From an uncultured Prochlorococcus sp. (GTDB taxonomy: Bacteria > Cyanobacteriota > Cyanobacteriia > PCC-6307 > Cyanobiaceae): a stretch of 27,596 nucleotides of DNA. A program made the translations under genes and the position numbers. Below, in pieces: positions 15,831-23,574 of this stretch (position 1 is the first letter of the stretch; each line of letters begins with the position of its first letter). The stretch is from the NCBI GenBank assembly GCA_902572675.1, contig CACGGY010000006.1:1-27596 (forward strand). The letters run 5' to 3'. The notes under the pieces were generated by a model, which worked only from the letters and a program-made list of their open reading frames with translations, searched no databases and had not been told where the DNA came from.

Positions 15831-15897
15831 TCCGTACGAGGCAGGCCCTGTCTACACAGGTGTGGAATGTTCAACCTTTCCTGTCTCCGTATCAAGC
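15831..15897. ncRNA. G+C-rich segment, candidate structured RNA or leader element
   Basis: About 36 of 67 bases are G or C, against roughly 30% around it. On the minus strand two ACAGG strings flank one CCTGT, so two alternative 5-bp hairpins are possible, one of them with loop GTAG. It contains repeat copy 2 and a CGTACG palindrome. Strand and transcription are unknown. It may be an RNA, a long csoS1 leader or a protein-binding region. Confidence 0.35.
15861..15874. repeat. Copy 2 of 14-bp direct repeat upstream of csoS1
   Basis: An exact second copy of tgtggaatgttcaa, 231 bases from the first, again preceded by tgtctac (15849-15855) but with five intervening bases where copy 1 has 11. It lies inside the G+C-rich segment. 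Confidence 0.8.
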
Positions 15898-15937
15898 TTT
15901 GAAGTAAGATAATACTCACAATAAATTTTTAGTTATT

Positions 15938-16522
15938 TTGAACCTTCCAGTTCTAACTATTGCGAGTGGCAATCAAAGGAAAGTATCTGAGATTTCAGAG
16001 ATGCTGGATGTTTTATCTTTAAAAGTTGAGAAGCAACCAGAATATTTAAATGTTGAAGAGACTGGAAACACATATTTTGAGAATGCACTTCTAAAAGCAA
16101 AAGCAGCTGCTTTAGAGACTAAAACTTGGGCATTAGCTGATGACTCGGGTCTTGAAGTAGATGTTTTAGATGGTCGACCAGGAATTTATTCTGCTCGATA
16201 TGCCAAAAATAATGATGAGAAAATTAAAAAATTAATTAATGAACTTTCTGATAGCCCTTATAGAAGTGCAAGATTTATAAGTTGTATGGTTTTGTGCGAT
16301 CCCTTAGGAAACTTAGTTAAAGATACAACAGGAATATGCTGGGGAGAAATTCTTAAGAACCCCAAATATCCAAATGGGGAATTCGAATCTATTTTTTGGG
16401 TAAAAGAGGCTAACTGTGTTTACGGTGAGCTCTCACAATCACAACTAAATAAATTAGGTAGTAGAGGTAAAGCTGCAAAAATTATGTCACCTTTTTTAAA
16501 AAAAGGGCTAGGTTTGAGTTAA
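15938..16522 (+). CDS. rdgB: XTP/dITP (non-canonical purine NTP) pyrophosphatase, Ham1/RdgB
   Basis: 194 residues, normal for the family. It removes ITP, dITP and XTP from the nucleotide pool, yielding monophosphate and pyrophosphate. Motifs: IASGNQRKVSEI near 8-19 (the SGNxxK phosphate-binding motif), WALADDSGLEVDVLDGRPGIYSARYA near 64-89 with catalytic acidic residues, and C-terminal GSRGKAAKIM. The start is a TTG at 15938, since an ATG further in would remove the SGNxxK strand. A GATAAT -10 candidate lies at 15908-15913. It sits between csoS1 and csoS1D but has no known carboxysome role. Its stop is seven bases from the convergent csoS1D stop. Confidence 0.93.
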   Translation: MNLPVLTIASGNQRKVSEISEMLDVLSLKVEKQPEYLNVEETGNTYFENALLKAKAAALETKTWALADDSGLEVDVLDGRPGIYSARYAKNNDEKIKKLINELSDSPYRSARFISCMVLCDPLGNLVKDTTGICWGEILKNPKYPNGEFESIFWVKEANCVYGELSQSQLNKLGSRGKAAKIMSPFLKKGLGLS

Positions 16523-16529
16523 AACATTC

Positions 16530-17300
16530 TCAATAATTTGAAATCTCTTCAATTGCTCTTATAGCAGCAGCTGCAGCCTCTTCTACATCCCCTTCTTTCC
16601 CGGCGAGAGTTAATCTACCAAAAGCTCCAACTGCCTTAACATCAACAACAGTTATATTAGAGGCCTTTTCAGCTTCATTAGCTGCTTTTAAGACATAACC
16701 AGCTGGTTCAGTTTCTAATATAAACATGCTCATTCCAGATTGAATCATTGATCCACTTCTGTTTTGTCTATTTATTAAAACAGCATGATCTGGAGTAATT
16801 GCTCGAATAACTTCAGTCCAACTCGTAGCAGGTTTTGTTCTTTTTCTAACTTCGCTCCCAATAGCATCTAGAACAACATCTCCAGAATGTAAAACCGTGC
16901 TTTGATCTTTATGGTAAAGAGCAAGAGATCCAAATGCTCTTTCAACAATCATCTGACCAAGTCTTACATTACTTGCTTTTAGGGCAATATCTGTGACTCT
17001 ATGAACAGCCATCCCGGGTGAAACTTCCATCCAAAGACATGAATCACCAGGGATAGGTAAAAAACCTCTGCTAACAGTTCCCATATATGCGGCTAATTGA
17101 GGTTGCAGAGAATCTAAAAAAACATATGTTCTTAACTCAATTTGTTCAACTTGACTTGCTTGTCTGGATACCAAAGACTTTTCTGAATCAGTAGTAATAA
17201 AACAGCTAGCACCACTGGCCTGAGACTGCACCTCAGATCCTGTGACTAGAGAACTCCCTTTTTTTCGTTCCCCTCTGTTTAAGCTAGAAGTTGGTTCCAT
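16530..17300 (-). CDS. csoS1D: Tandem-BMC carboxysome shell protein CsoS1D
   Basis: 256 residues from the ATG at 17300, the same length as the MED4 protein. The frame stays open for 31 further codons to an ATG at 17393, but that part has no family match. An N-terminal tail (about 1-50, Ser-rich, with SLVTGSEV and SGASCFITT) precedes two fused BMC domains that form trimers with a gated large pore. E120 and R121 in MIVERAFGSL are the gate residues described for this protein. The shell pore is thought to pass larger metabolites such as RuBP. It lies outside the main operon, across rdgB, with a TATAGT box (17308-17313, minus) so close to the ATG that the mRNA could be almost leaderless. The VTG...C pattern of its tail resembles CsoS2. 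Confidence 0.95.
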   Translation of the reverse strand: MEPTSSLNRGERKKGSSLVTGSEVQSQASGASCFITTDSEKSLVSRQASQVEQIELRTYVFLDSLQPQLAAYMGTVSRGFLPIPGDSCLWMEVSPGMAVHRVTDIALKASNVRLGQMIVERAFGSLALYHKDQSTVLHSGDVVLDAIGSEVRKRTKPATSWTEVIRAITPDHAVLINRQNRSGSMIQSGMSMFILETEPAGYVLKAANEAEKASNITVVDVKAVGAFGRLTLAGKEGDVEEAAAAAIRAIEEISNY

Positions 17301-17397
17301 TGAGGCGACTATAACGGATAATGGTTCATTTTTTCTATTAAATTTACTTGCATGCTTACCACAAAACGATAACTTCAAGTAAAAGATATGCATTTTT

Positions 17398-17766
17398 ATG
17401 GGAACTTCTCAAAAAAAAGAACCAAATGTTTCTGGTACTGAAAAAGAATTAACTCCTGATCAAACTCTTGGATTAGTTAGCCTAAGCTTGATGCAAAAAC
17501 TATCTCAGAAAGACCCATCTTTTAGCTGGTTAGAAGAAGATAAAATTGAGAAAGTTAATCTTAAGAACCTTAGAGATAGATTGGAGTTAACCCAATTAGC
17601 TATAAAAACTGGAGCCCCTTTGACCACTTCAGAAGTGACAGCCCTAATTGGAGCTAAGCCAGGCAAATCTAAGTTAGAAAGAGCAGGATTATTGGCTACG
17701 AAAATAGCTAGAAATGTATGGAAGCTTTCAAAAACAAGTCAAGGAAATTCCTTCTATAGAAATTAG
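17398..17766 (+). CDS. Uncharacterised protein divergent from csoS1D
   Basis: 122 residues; I do not recognise a family. No signal peptide, membrane segment or cysteine is visible. The N-terminal ~25 residues are polar and likely disordered (EPNVSGTEKELTPDQ). The rest looks helical: LGLVSLSLMQKLSQ, then VNLKNLRDRLELTQLAIKTG, then TTSEVTALIGAKPGKSKLERAG, which has the look of a helix-turn-helix or winged-helix unit, then a basic C-terminus (KIARNVWKLSKTS). The 97-bp gap to csoS1D (17301-17397) must hold both start regions. chlN follows 157 bases downstream on the same strand. The position between a carboxysome gene and chlNBL makes a link to either possible but unproven. Confidence 0.75.
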   Translation: MGTSQKKEPNVSGTEKELTPDQTLGLVSLSLMQKLSQKDPSFSWLEEDKIEKVNLKNLRDRLELTQLAIKTGAPLTTSEVTALIGAKPGKSKLERAGLLATKIARNVWKLSKTSQGNSFYRN

Positions 17767-17923
17767 AATATACACTAAAAATAATTTTCATAATTCTCAT
17801 TTAAGTATTTAAACATTCATATAAGTTTTTTAAATGTGTTCATTTTGTAAGAGAACTTATTAATTACTTTCTTAAATTAAAAAGTTTATGCAAGCTTGAA
17901 ATATAAGCTCTTGAAAATTTTTA

Positions 17924-19180
17924 ATGAGTAAAGTTGAATTTAATAAGGAAACTGGACCAAGGGAAGTTTTTTGTGGTTTAACTTCAATAGTTTGGCTCCA
18001 CAGAAGAATGCCTGATGCGTTTTTTCTGGTAGTAGGCTCAAGGACATGTGCTCATTTAATTCAAAGCGCTGCTGGAGTTATGATTTTTGCTGAGCCAAGA
18101 TTTGGGACGGCTATTCTTGAAGAGAAAGATCTTGCTGGTCTTGCTGACGCTCATGAAGAATTAGATCGAGTGGTTAATGATCTTATTGCAAGAAGACCAG
18201 AAATAAAAACTCTTTTTCTAGTTGGATCTTGTCCAAGTGAAGTGATCAAACTGGATCTTGCAACTGTCGCAGAGAAATTAAATAAAAGATTTTTTGGTCA
18301 AGTAAGATTCGTTAATTACTCTGGCAGTGGGATAGAAACAACTTTTACCCAAGGAGAAGATGGCGCATTAAAAGCTTTAATTCCTTTAATGGAGTCATCA
18401 AATGAGGAGAAATTATTATTAGTTGGGACTCTTGCAAATAATGTAGAGGATAGGTTTAAAAAGATTTTTACAAATTTAGGAATTTCAAATATTGAGAGCT
18501 TTCCACCACGGCAATCAACAGAATTACCAAAGATTGGCAAAAATACAAAAGTATTATTAACTCAGCCTTATTTAAGTGATACGGTTCGAGACCTTAAACA
18601 TCGGGGTTGTGAAATAATTTCAGCTCCATTTCCTCTAGGTATTGAAGGAAGTACAAAATGGTTTTTAGCTGCTGCAAAAGCTTTCAAAATTAGTGAACTT
18701 AAAGTTCATGAAATTATTTCCCCTTTAATAAATAGAGCAAAACTTGCCCTTGATTCACACAAAGAAATACTGAAGGGGAAAAGATTATTTCTTCTTCCTG
18801 AATCGCAACTAGAGATATCTTTGGCAAGATTCTTGCATAATGAATGCGAAATGGATCTTATAGAGGTAGGCACTCCTTACCTAAATAAGGATTTAATGAA
18901 AGAAGAGATTAATTTATTACCTGAAAATACAAAAATTGTTGAAGGGCAACATGTAGAAAAACAATTAGATCGAGTTAGAGAAACCAGCCCAGACTTAGTA
19001 GTTTGTGGAATGGGTTTAGCCAACCCTCTTGAGGCGGAGGGGATTAGTACTAAGTGGTCAATAGAAATGGTATTCAGTCCAATTCATGGAATTGATCAAG
19101 CCGCAGATTTGGCTGGTCTCTTCTCCAAACCTTTAAAAAGGAATCAAATACTAACTTCAAAATCTTTAGTAACGCATTAA
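17924..19180 (+). CDS. chlN: Light-independent protochlorophyllide reductase subunit N
   Basis: 418 residues. Alpha subunit of the NB catalytic component of dark-operative protochlorophyllide oxidoreductase, a nitrogenase-like enzyme that reduces ring D in chlorophyll synthesis. The three cysteines that hold the NB [4Fe-4S] cluster are visible at C17 (EVFCGLT), C42 (SRTCAHL) and C103 (VGSCPSE). The fourth ligand comes from chlB. A further recognisable stretch is INYSGSGIETTFTQGED-like sequence near 130-145. It starts at ATG 17924, 157 bases after the uncharacterised gene, and stops five bases before chlB, so the two are surely co-translated. Oxygen-sensitive by family knowledge. Confidence 0.97.
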   Translation: MSKVEFNKETGPREVFCGLTSIVWLHRRMPDAFFLVVGSRTCAHLIQSAAGVMIFAEPRFGTAILEEKDLAGLADAHEELDRVVNDLIARRPEIKTLFLVGSCPSEVIKLDLATVAEKLNKRFFGQVRFVNYSGSGIETTFTQGEDGALKALIPLMESSNEEKLLLVGTLANNVEDRFKKIFTNLGISNIESFPPRQSTELPKIGKNTKVLLTQPYLSDTVRDLKHRGCEIISAPFPLGIEGSTKWFLAAAKAFKISELKVHEIISPLINRAKLALDSHKEILKGKRLFLLPESQLEISLARFLHNECEMDLIEVGTPYLNKDLMKEEINLLPENTKIVEGQHVEKQLDRVRETSPDLVVCGMGLANPLEAEGISTKWSIEMVFSPIHGIDQAADLAGLFSKPLKRNQILTSKSLVTH

Positions 19181-19185
19181 AAAAT

Positions 19186-20757
19186 ATGGAATTAACTCTA
19201 TGGACATATGAAGGACCGCCACATGTTGGTGCGATGAGAATTGCCTCTTCAATGAAAGATATACATTATGTGCTTCATGCCCCTCAAGGAGATACATACG
19301 CAGATCTTCTTTTTACAATGATTGAAAGGAGAGGGCAAAGACCGCCAGTTACCTATACAACTTTTCAGGCTAGAGATCTAGGAGGAGATACAGCAGAATT
19401 AGTGAAGAAAAATATTAAGGAGGCCGTAGAACGATTTAAACCAAAAACTCTTTTAGTTGGAGAAAGTTGTACAGCCGAACTAATCCAAGACCAACCTGGA
19501 GCCCTCGCAAAAGGGATGGGATTTGATATGCCAATTGTTAATCTTGAATTACCTGCTTATAGCAAGAAAGAAAATTGGGGAGCTTCAGAAACCTTTTATC
19601 AATTAACAAGAACTCTTTTGAAAGAGAAAGTAAGTTCTTCAGAAAAAATAAGTCCTCTAAGGTGGAAGGAGTTAGGTCGCAGACCAAAAGTCAATATACT
19701 GGGTCCTTCATTACTGGGATTTAGATGCAGGGATGATGTTATTGAAATCCAGCGTATACTCTCAGAACAAGGTATAGATACAAACGTTGTTGCTCCATTA
19801 GGCGCTAGTCCTGATGATATTGAAAGGCTAATTGATGCTGAAGTAAATATTTGTCTTTATCAAGAAATTGCTGAAGCATCATGTGAATGGCTTAGACGTA
19901 ACTTTGGAATGGAATATACAAATACTATTCCAATCGGAATAAAAAATACAATTGAATTTATCAATGAAGTTCATAACAAGTTGGATCTCCCTTTGACTAA
20001 TAAAGAAGAATTAGAAAACAAGTCAAAACTTCCTTGGTACTCAAAATCAGTTGACTCTAATTACTTAACTGGCAAAAGGGTTTTTATTTTTGGTGATGGA
20101 ACACATGCAATCGCGGCTGCAAAAATTGCCAAAGAGGAATTGGGTTTTGAAGTAGTTGGTCTTGGTACATACAGTAGGGAAATGGCAAGACAGGTAAGAG
20201 CAACTGCAAAAGATCTAAATGTAGAAGCTCTGATAACCAACAATTATCTAGAAGTGGAAGATGCTATGAAGAAAGCCGCCCCTGAACTAGTATTAGGAAC
20301 CCAAATGGAAAGGCATAGTGCAAAAAGGCTCGGTATTCCCTGTTCAGTAATAAGTACACCAATGCATGTTCAAGATGTTCCTGCAAGATACAGCCCTCAA
20401 ATGGGTTGGGAAGGAGCAAATGTGATTTTTGATGACTGGGTGCATCCCCTAATGATGGGCTTAGAAGAGCATCTTATTGATATGTTCAAACATGACTTTG
20501 AGTTTGTTGATGGTCATCAAAGCCATTTAGGTCATACAGCTACGCAAACAAAGGACTTTTTAAATTCTGACGAAAAAAAAGAAAAAAATAGTAAAGAAGG
20601 AATTATCTGGACTGAATCTGGTAGAGCTGAATTAACAAAAGTTCCATTTTTTGTTAGAGGTAAAGTTAAAACAAATACTGAAAAATACGCAATCTTGAGG
20701 GGAATTCCAGAAATAAGCGATGAAACTCTTTACGATGCCAAGGCATATTTCAGTTAA
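19186..20757 (+). CDS. chlB: Light-independent protochlorophyllide reductase subunit B
   Basis: 523 residues. Beta subunit of the NB component, binding protochlorophyllide with ChlN. D36 in HAPQGDTYAD supplies the unusual Asp ligand of the NB [4Fe-4S] cluster. ESCTAELIQDQPG near 98-110, GASPDDIERL near 205-214 and MGWEGANVIFDDWVHPL near 406-422 match the family. The C-terminal ~55 residues form the small proto-protochlorophyllide_reductase C domain (WTESGRAELTKVPFFVRGKV...). It starts five bases after chlN. The 192-bp gap that follows separates it from chlL, which therefore probably has its own promoter. Confidence 0.97.
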   Translation: MELTLWTYEGPPHVGAMRIASSMKDIHYVLHAPQGDTYADLLFTMIERRGQRPPVTYTTFQARDLGGDTAELVKKNIKEAVERFKPKTLLVGESCTAELIQDQPGALAKGMGFDMPIVNLELPAYSKKENWGASETFYQLTRTLLKEKVSSSEKISPLRWKELGRRPKVNILGPSLLGFRCRDDVIEIQRILSEQGIDTNVVAPLGASPDDIERLIDAEVNICLYQEIAEASCEWLRRNFGMEYTNTIPIGIKNTIEFINEVHNKLDLPLTNKEELENKSKLPWYSKSVDSNYLTGKRVFIFGDGTHAIAAAKIAKEELGFEVVGLGTYSREMARQVRATAKDLNVEALITNNYLEVEDAMKKAAPELVLGTQMERHSAKRLGIPCSVISTPMHVQDVPARYSPQMGWEGANVIFDDWVHPLMMGLEEHLIDMFKHDFEFVDGHQSHLGHTATQTKDFLNSDEKKEKNSKEGIIWTESGRAELTKVPFFVRGKVKTNTEKYAILRGIPEISDETLYDAKAYFS

Positions 20758-20786
20758 TTTATTTACTAATAAACTATAATTAAGTC

Positions 20787-20804
20787 ATGAGTATTTTCAC
20801 TCAT
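20787..20804. promoter_or_regulatory. Inverted repeat after chlB
   Basis: atgagt and actcat (6 bp) around a six-base spacer, 30 bases past the chlB stop. No T-run follows on the plus strand. It may be a weak 3' structure of the chlNB message or a binding site for chlL control. Confidence 0.35.
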
Positions 20805-20842
20805 AATTTAATAGAATTCATACTTAAAATTGAGTTATAAGA

Positions 20843-20925
20843 ACATATTTCCCACTTTTAATACAAATAAATACATATTTGTTTAGAAACATATTTCATG
20901 TGTATTTACACTGCAAGAATATAAA
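20843..20925 (+). promoter_or_regulatory. chlL upstream region with repeats and dyads
   Basis: Three copies of acatattt (20843, 20873, 20889), an inverted repeat acaaata/tatttgt (20863-20869 and 20876-20882), and a dyad gtgta-tt-tacac (20900-20911) directly before a TATAAA -10 candidate (20920-20925). The start would be near 20932, 18 bases from the chlL ATG. The dyad overlaps where a -10/-35 spacer would be, a usual operator position. Regulator unknown. Confidence 0.35.
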
Positions 20926-20949
20926 TAATAATGTGTTTTTAAGCTTTAA

Positions 20950-21837
20950 ATGACAAGTACTATAAATAGACCCCTTGATGGAGAAGGAAGTGTTCAAGTA
21001 AAGCAAGATCCAAAAATAAATATTGAAGAAGGGGCTTTAGTTATTGCCGTATACGGAAAGGGCGGCATCGGAAAATCAACTACATCATCAAATCTTTCTG
21101 CGGCATTCTCAAAATTAGGTAAAAAGGTTCTACAAATTGGATGTGATCCTAAACACGATAGCACTTTCACTTTGACGCACAAAATGGTTCCTACAGTTAT
21201 CGATATTCTTGAAGAGGTAGATTTTCATAGCGAAGAATTGAGGCCAACCGATTTTATGTTTGAGGGCTTTAATGGCGTAATGTGCGTTGAAAGTGGAGGC
21301 CCTCCTGCTGGCACAGGGTGCGGGGGGTATGTAACTGGTCAGACAGTAAAACTATTAAAAGAACATCACTTACTTGAAGATACTGATGTTGTTATTTTTG
21401 ATGTCCTTGGAGACGTTGTTTGCGGGGGATTTGCAGCGCCTTTGCAACATGCTAATTATTGTCTAATTGTTACTGCTAATGACTTCGATTCAATATTCGC
21501 TATGAATAGAATCGTCTCTGCAATTAAAGCAAAAGCAAAAAATTATAAAGTCAGACTAGGTGGGGTAGTCGCAAATAGATCAAAAGATACAGACCAAATT
21601 GATAAATTCAATGAAAGAACAGGTTTAAAAACCATGGCTCATTTTAAAGATGTCGATGCAATAAGAAGATCAAGGCTAAAAAAATGCACCATTTTTGAAA
21701 TGGAACCAACTGAAGATGTTATTGAAGTTCAAAATGAATATTTATCTCTTGCAAAAAATATGCTTGAAAACGTAGAACCTCTGGAGGGCAATCCACTTAA
21801 AGATAGAGAAATTTTTGATTTACTAGGGTTTGATTAG
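20950..21837 (+). CDS. chlL: Light-independent protochlorophyllide reductase iron protein
   Basis: 295 residues. The NifH-like reductase component (L2 dimer) that passes electrons to ChlNB with ATP hydrolysis. The P-loop GKGGIGKST is at 36-44. The cluster cysteines that bridge the dimer by one [4Fe-4S] are C124 (GTGCGGYV) and C158 (GDVVCGGF). Switch regions follow the NifH pattern (GCDPKHDST near 64-72). The N-terminal ~28 residues before the first strand are longer than in NifH, as usual for ChlL. It has a 192-bp upstream region with dyads. It ends six bases from the convergent por stop, so the dark and light enzymes for the same step meet tail to tail. Confidence 0.98.
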   Translation: MTSTINRPLDGEGSVQVKQDPKINIEEGALVIAVYGKGGIGKSTTSSNLSAAFSKLGKKVLQIGCDPKHDSTFTLTHKMVPTVIDILEEVDFHSEELRPTDFMFEGFNGVMCVESGGPPAGTGCGGYVTGQTVKLLKEHHLLEDTDVVIFDVLGDVVCGGFAAPLQHANYCLIVTANDFDSIFAMNRIVSAIKAKAKNYKVRLGGVVANRSKDTDQIDKFNERTGLKTMAHFKDVDAIRRSRLKKCTIFEMEPTEDVIEVQNEYLSLAKNMLENVEPLEGNPLKDREIFDLLGFD

Positions 21838-21843
21838 TCCAAA

Positions 21844-22854
21844 TTAATCTAATCCAACCAATTGGCTTGTTAAATCATACGTTTGCTGAGAGGTCTTCGT
21901 ATCAATTATTCTTTTTGACAACTTTTGGGGGAAAGCTTTTCTACCAGTTTTTTGACGATTTCCCCAGCTCCAATGGACAGATGGTTTAGCAAATTCTTTA
22001 TAAGTTGCCACTTGAGCGACCCTCTCTCCTGCCAGTCTTTGTGAAACATATCCTTTTGTTATGAATTTTTGAAATATCGGGAAAAGGAATCTAAATAACC
22101 AAGGCGTATCTCTAAAAAGTTTTGTATCAGCAACACATCCAGGATATAGAGAATTTACAATAATCTTCTCTGCAGGATATCTTTTTGATAATTCCTGAAC
22201 GGTCACCATATTGCAAAGTTTACTATCCTTATAAGCCTTACCAGGTTTAAATTTCTTTCCATTCGCCATGCTTATTGGAGATAAAAAACCTTTTTTGAAT
22301 CCAGATAAATCTCCCAAATCAGCTGGGGCAGGAATGGGGATCCTTCCTCCAAGTTCTGAATAATTAGCCGTAACAGTGCCTAATACTGTAATTCTTGGCT
22401 TGAATAAAGTTAATTTGCCATTTAAAACAATTTCTTTTTCAGAAGATAAAAGATTTTCCATAAGCAGGTGAATCATAAGAAAATGCCCAAAATGGTTAAC
22501 TGCCATAGAATTTTCAAAACCCTGCGGAGATCTTTCAGGTCTGTTTAATCTAGGCTTATAGACTGCTGCATTACAAATAATAGAATTTATTGGGTTTTTA
22601 AATTTTTCCAATATTTCATCGCAACCCTTCCTTACATCATCTAAGTTAGATAAATTTATCTCTATAAAGTGAACATTTTGAATCTCCTCTGCTGTCAAAA
22701 ATTCTTCAGCTATTGTTTTAGCTCTTTTATTTGATCGATTTACAGCTATAACTTCCCATCCAAATCTTAATAGAGGTTTTAGAGTATTTAATCCAACGCC
22801 TGAAGTTGTCCCTGTTATCAGAACTAAACCCTTAATGTTCTTTGTCACTGGCAA
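21844..22854 (-). CDS. por: Light-dependent NADPH-protochlorophyllide oxidoreductase
   Basis: 336 residues, short-chain dehydrogenase family. It reduces protochlorophyllide to chlorophyllide using NADPH and a photon. The dinucleotide motif TGTTSGVGLNT is at 14-24. The NNA-like motif CNAAVYKPRLNR is near 94-105. Catalytic Y208 and K212 lie in KAYKDSKLCN. The C-terminal part keeps POR-specific segments (SLYPGCVADTKLFRD near 235-249, HWSWGNRQKTGRKAF near 298-312), distinguishing it from ordinary SDRs. It starts with TTG at 22854; no alternative ATG lies near. The upstream one-TM gene is 44 bases away on the same strand. Oxygen-tolerant counterpart of ChlNBL. Confidence 0.96.
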   Translation of the reverse strand: MPVTKNIKGLVLITGTTSGVGLNTLKPLLRFGWEVIAVNRSNKRAKTIAEEFLTAEEIQNVHFIEINLSNLDDVRKGCDEILEKFKNPINSIICNAAVYKPRLNRPERSPQGFENSMAVNHFGHFLMIHLLMENLLSSEKEIVLNGKLTLFKPRITVLGTVTANYSELGGRIPIPAPADLGDLSGFKKGFLSPISMANGKKFKPGKAYKDSKLCNMVTVQELSKRYPAEKIIVNSLYPGCVADTKLFRDTPWLFRFLFPIFQKFITKGYVSQRLAGERVAQVATYKEFAKPSVHWSWGNRQKTGRKAFPQKLSKRIIDTKTSQQTYDLTSQLVGLD

Positions 22855-22898
22855 AAAGTTAATAAAGAATGATAAGTAAAAATTTTAGATAATCCTTA

Positions 22899-23246
22899 TC
22901 AACGCCATATTACTCTGATTATGTCCCTAGAAATCATTTGAACCTGATCCTTCATAAATCTTTGCTCGCCTTCAGGGGAAAATAAATCATCAAACCTATC
23001 TGTCAAAGCATCGAATCTATATTTCTCGTATGAATATGAGTCTTGAATTTCCCTTAGTCTTGTCAATCTAACCTTGGAGCTATATCCTAGTTTTATTAAG
23101 CTTATAAGTGCTAAGAGGGAAAAGCAAATTTTTATAGTCAAAAAAACTAAAGATACAAAGTTTTCCTCTTTTTCCTGCTTTTTTTTAAAAGCAGAACCAA
23201 GATATTTTTTGTAAAAATTACTATTTCTATAAGAAGATTTAGACAA
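22899..23246 (-). CDS. Uncharacterised single-pass membrane protein
   Basis: 115 residues; no family recognised. A basic N-terminus (about 1-28, rich in Lys, Ser, Asn and Tyr) precedes one hydrophobic helix at about 31-53 (VSLVFLTIKICFSLLALISL), followed by a polar C-terminal ~60 residues with alternating charges that may form a coiled coil. By the positive-inside rule the N-terminus is cytosolic or stromal-side and the C-terminus outside or lumenal. The start is TTG at 23246. It lies between psaM and por on the same strand, which hints at a thylakoid or pigment-related role, but that is position only. Confidence 0.7.
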   Translation of the reverse strand: MSKSSYRNSNFYKKYLGSAFKKKQEKEENFVSLVFLTIKICFSLLALISLIKLGYSSKVRLTRLREIQDSYSYEKYRFDALTDRFDDLFSPEGEQRFMKDQVQMISRDIIRVIWR

Positions 23247-23266
23247 ATTTAGTTCTTGAAATATTT

Positions 23267-23286
23267 ACTGAATAAGTCAATTCAGT
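23267..23286. other. Inverted repeat between psaM and the membrane-protein gene
   Basis: actgaat and attcagt (7 bp) around a six-base spacer, 20 bases before the TTG at 23246. No T-run follows on the minus strand. It could be an operator or a 3' structure of the psaM message. Confidence 0.4.
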
Positions 23287-23330
23287 CTCACTATATTATT
23301 ACCTTAAAAAAACAAATTTTCTAATGGATT

Positions 23331-23435
23331 TTAGTTTCTACCTAAACTAATTCCTAATCTAAGAGCTAGGACTCCTGCATGCAGAACTACTATTAGACTT
23401 AGTGCAATTAAATTTATTGTTTGAGTTGGCTCCAT
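23331..23435 (-). CDS. psaM: Photosystem I reaction centre subunit XII
   Basis: 34 residues, read directly from the minus strand: ATG at 23435, TAA at 23333-23331. It begins MEPTQTINLIALSLIVVLHA and ends GISLGRN. This matches the length and pattern of PsaM, a one-helix subunit at the trimer-facing side of photosystem I. The helix covers about residues 7-28. It is too short for routine gene callers with a length cut-off. It stands 84 bases upstream of the uncharacterised membrane-protein gene on the same strand and is divergent from the lipoate-ligase-like gene. Confidence 0.93.
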   Translation of the reverse strand: MEPTQTINLIALSLIVVLHAGVLALRLGISLGRN

Positions 23436-23574
23436 AGTGAAAAAAAATATTTCCTATATTCTCCACCCAAAAGAGGGGATTTGACACACTATTACAAAAT
23501 GATGTTACGTAATTAATAAATTGAAAGAAAAAATTTTATTGAAAATTATTATATGTAGACCTACAAAATAAATT

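Larger units (their letters stand above)
15612..15937. other. 326-bp control region between csoS1 and rdgB
   Basis: A gene-free stretch for divergently transcribed csoS1 (left) and rdgB (right). It holds a duplicated 14-bp element, a consensus -35 on the minus strand, a 10-bp palindrome (taagtactta, 15661-15670) and a G+C-rich segment at about 15831-15897. An 88-codon open frame across it (15636-15902) shows no recognisable protein features and is probably chance. Confidence 0.7.

Noticed and set aside
15636..15902. An 88-codon open frame across the csoS1-rdgB gap
   Set aside because: It covers the regulatory repeats, has no recognisable domain or plausible composition, and part of its coding similarity comes from the duplicated element itself.
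17301..17393. A 31-residue N-terminal extension of CsoS1D
   Set aside because: The frame is open, but the known protein begins at the ATG at 17300 with 256 residues, and the extension would run to within four bases of the divergent gene start.
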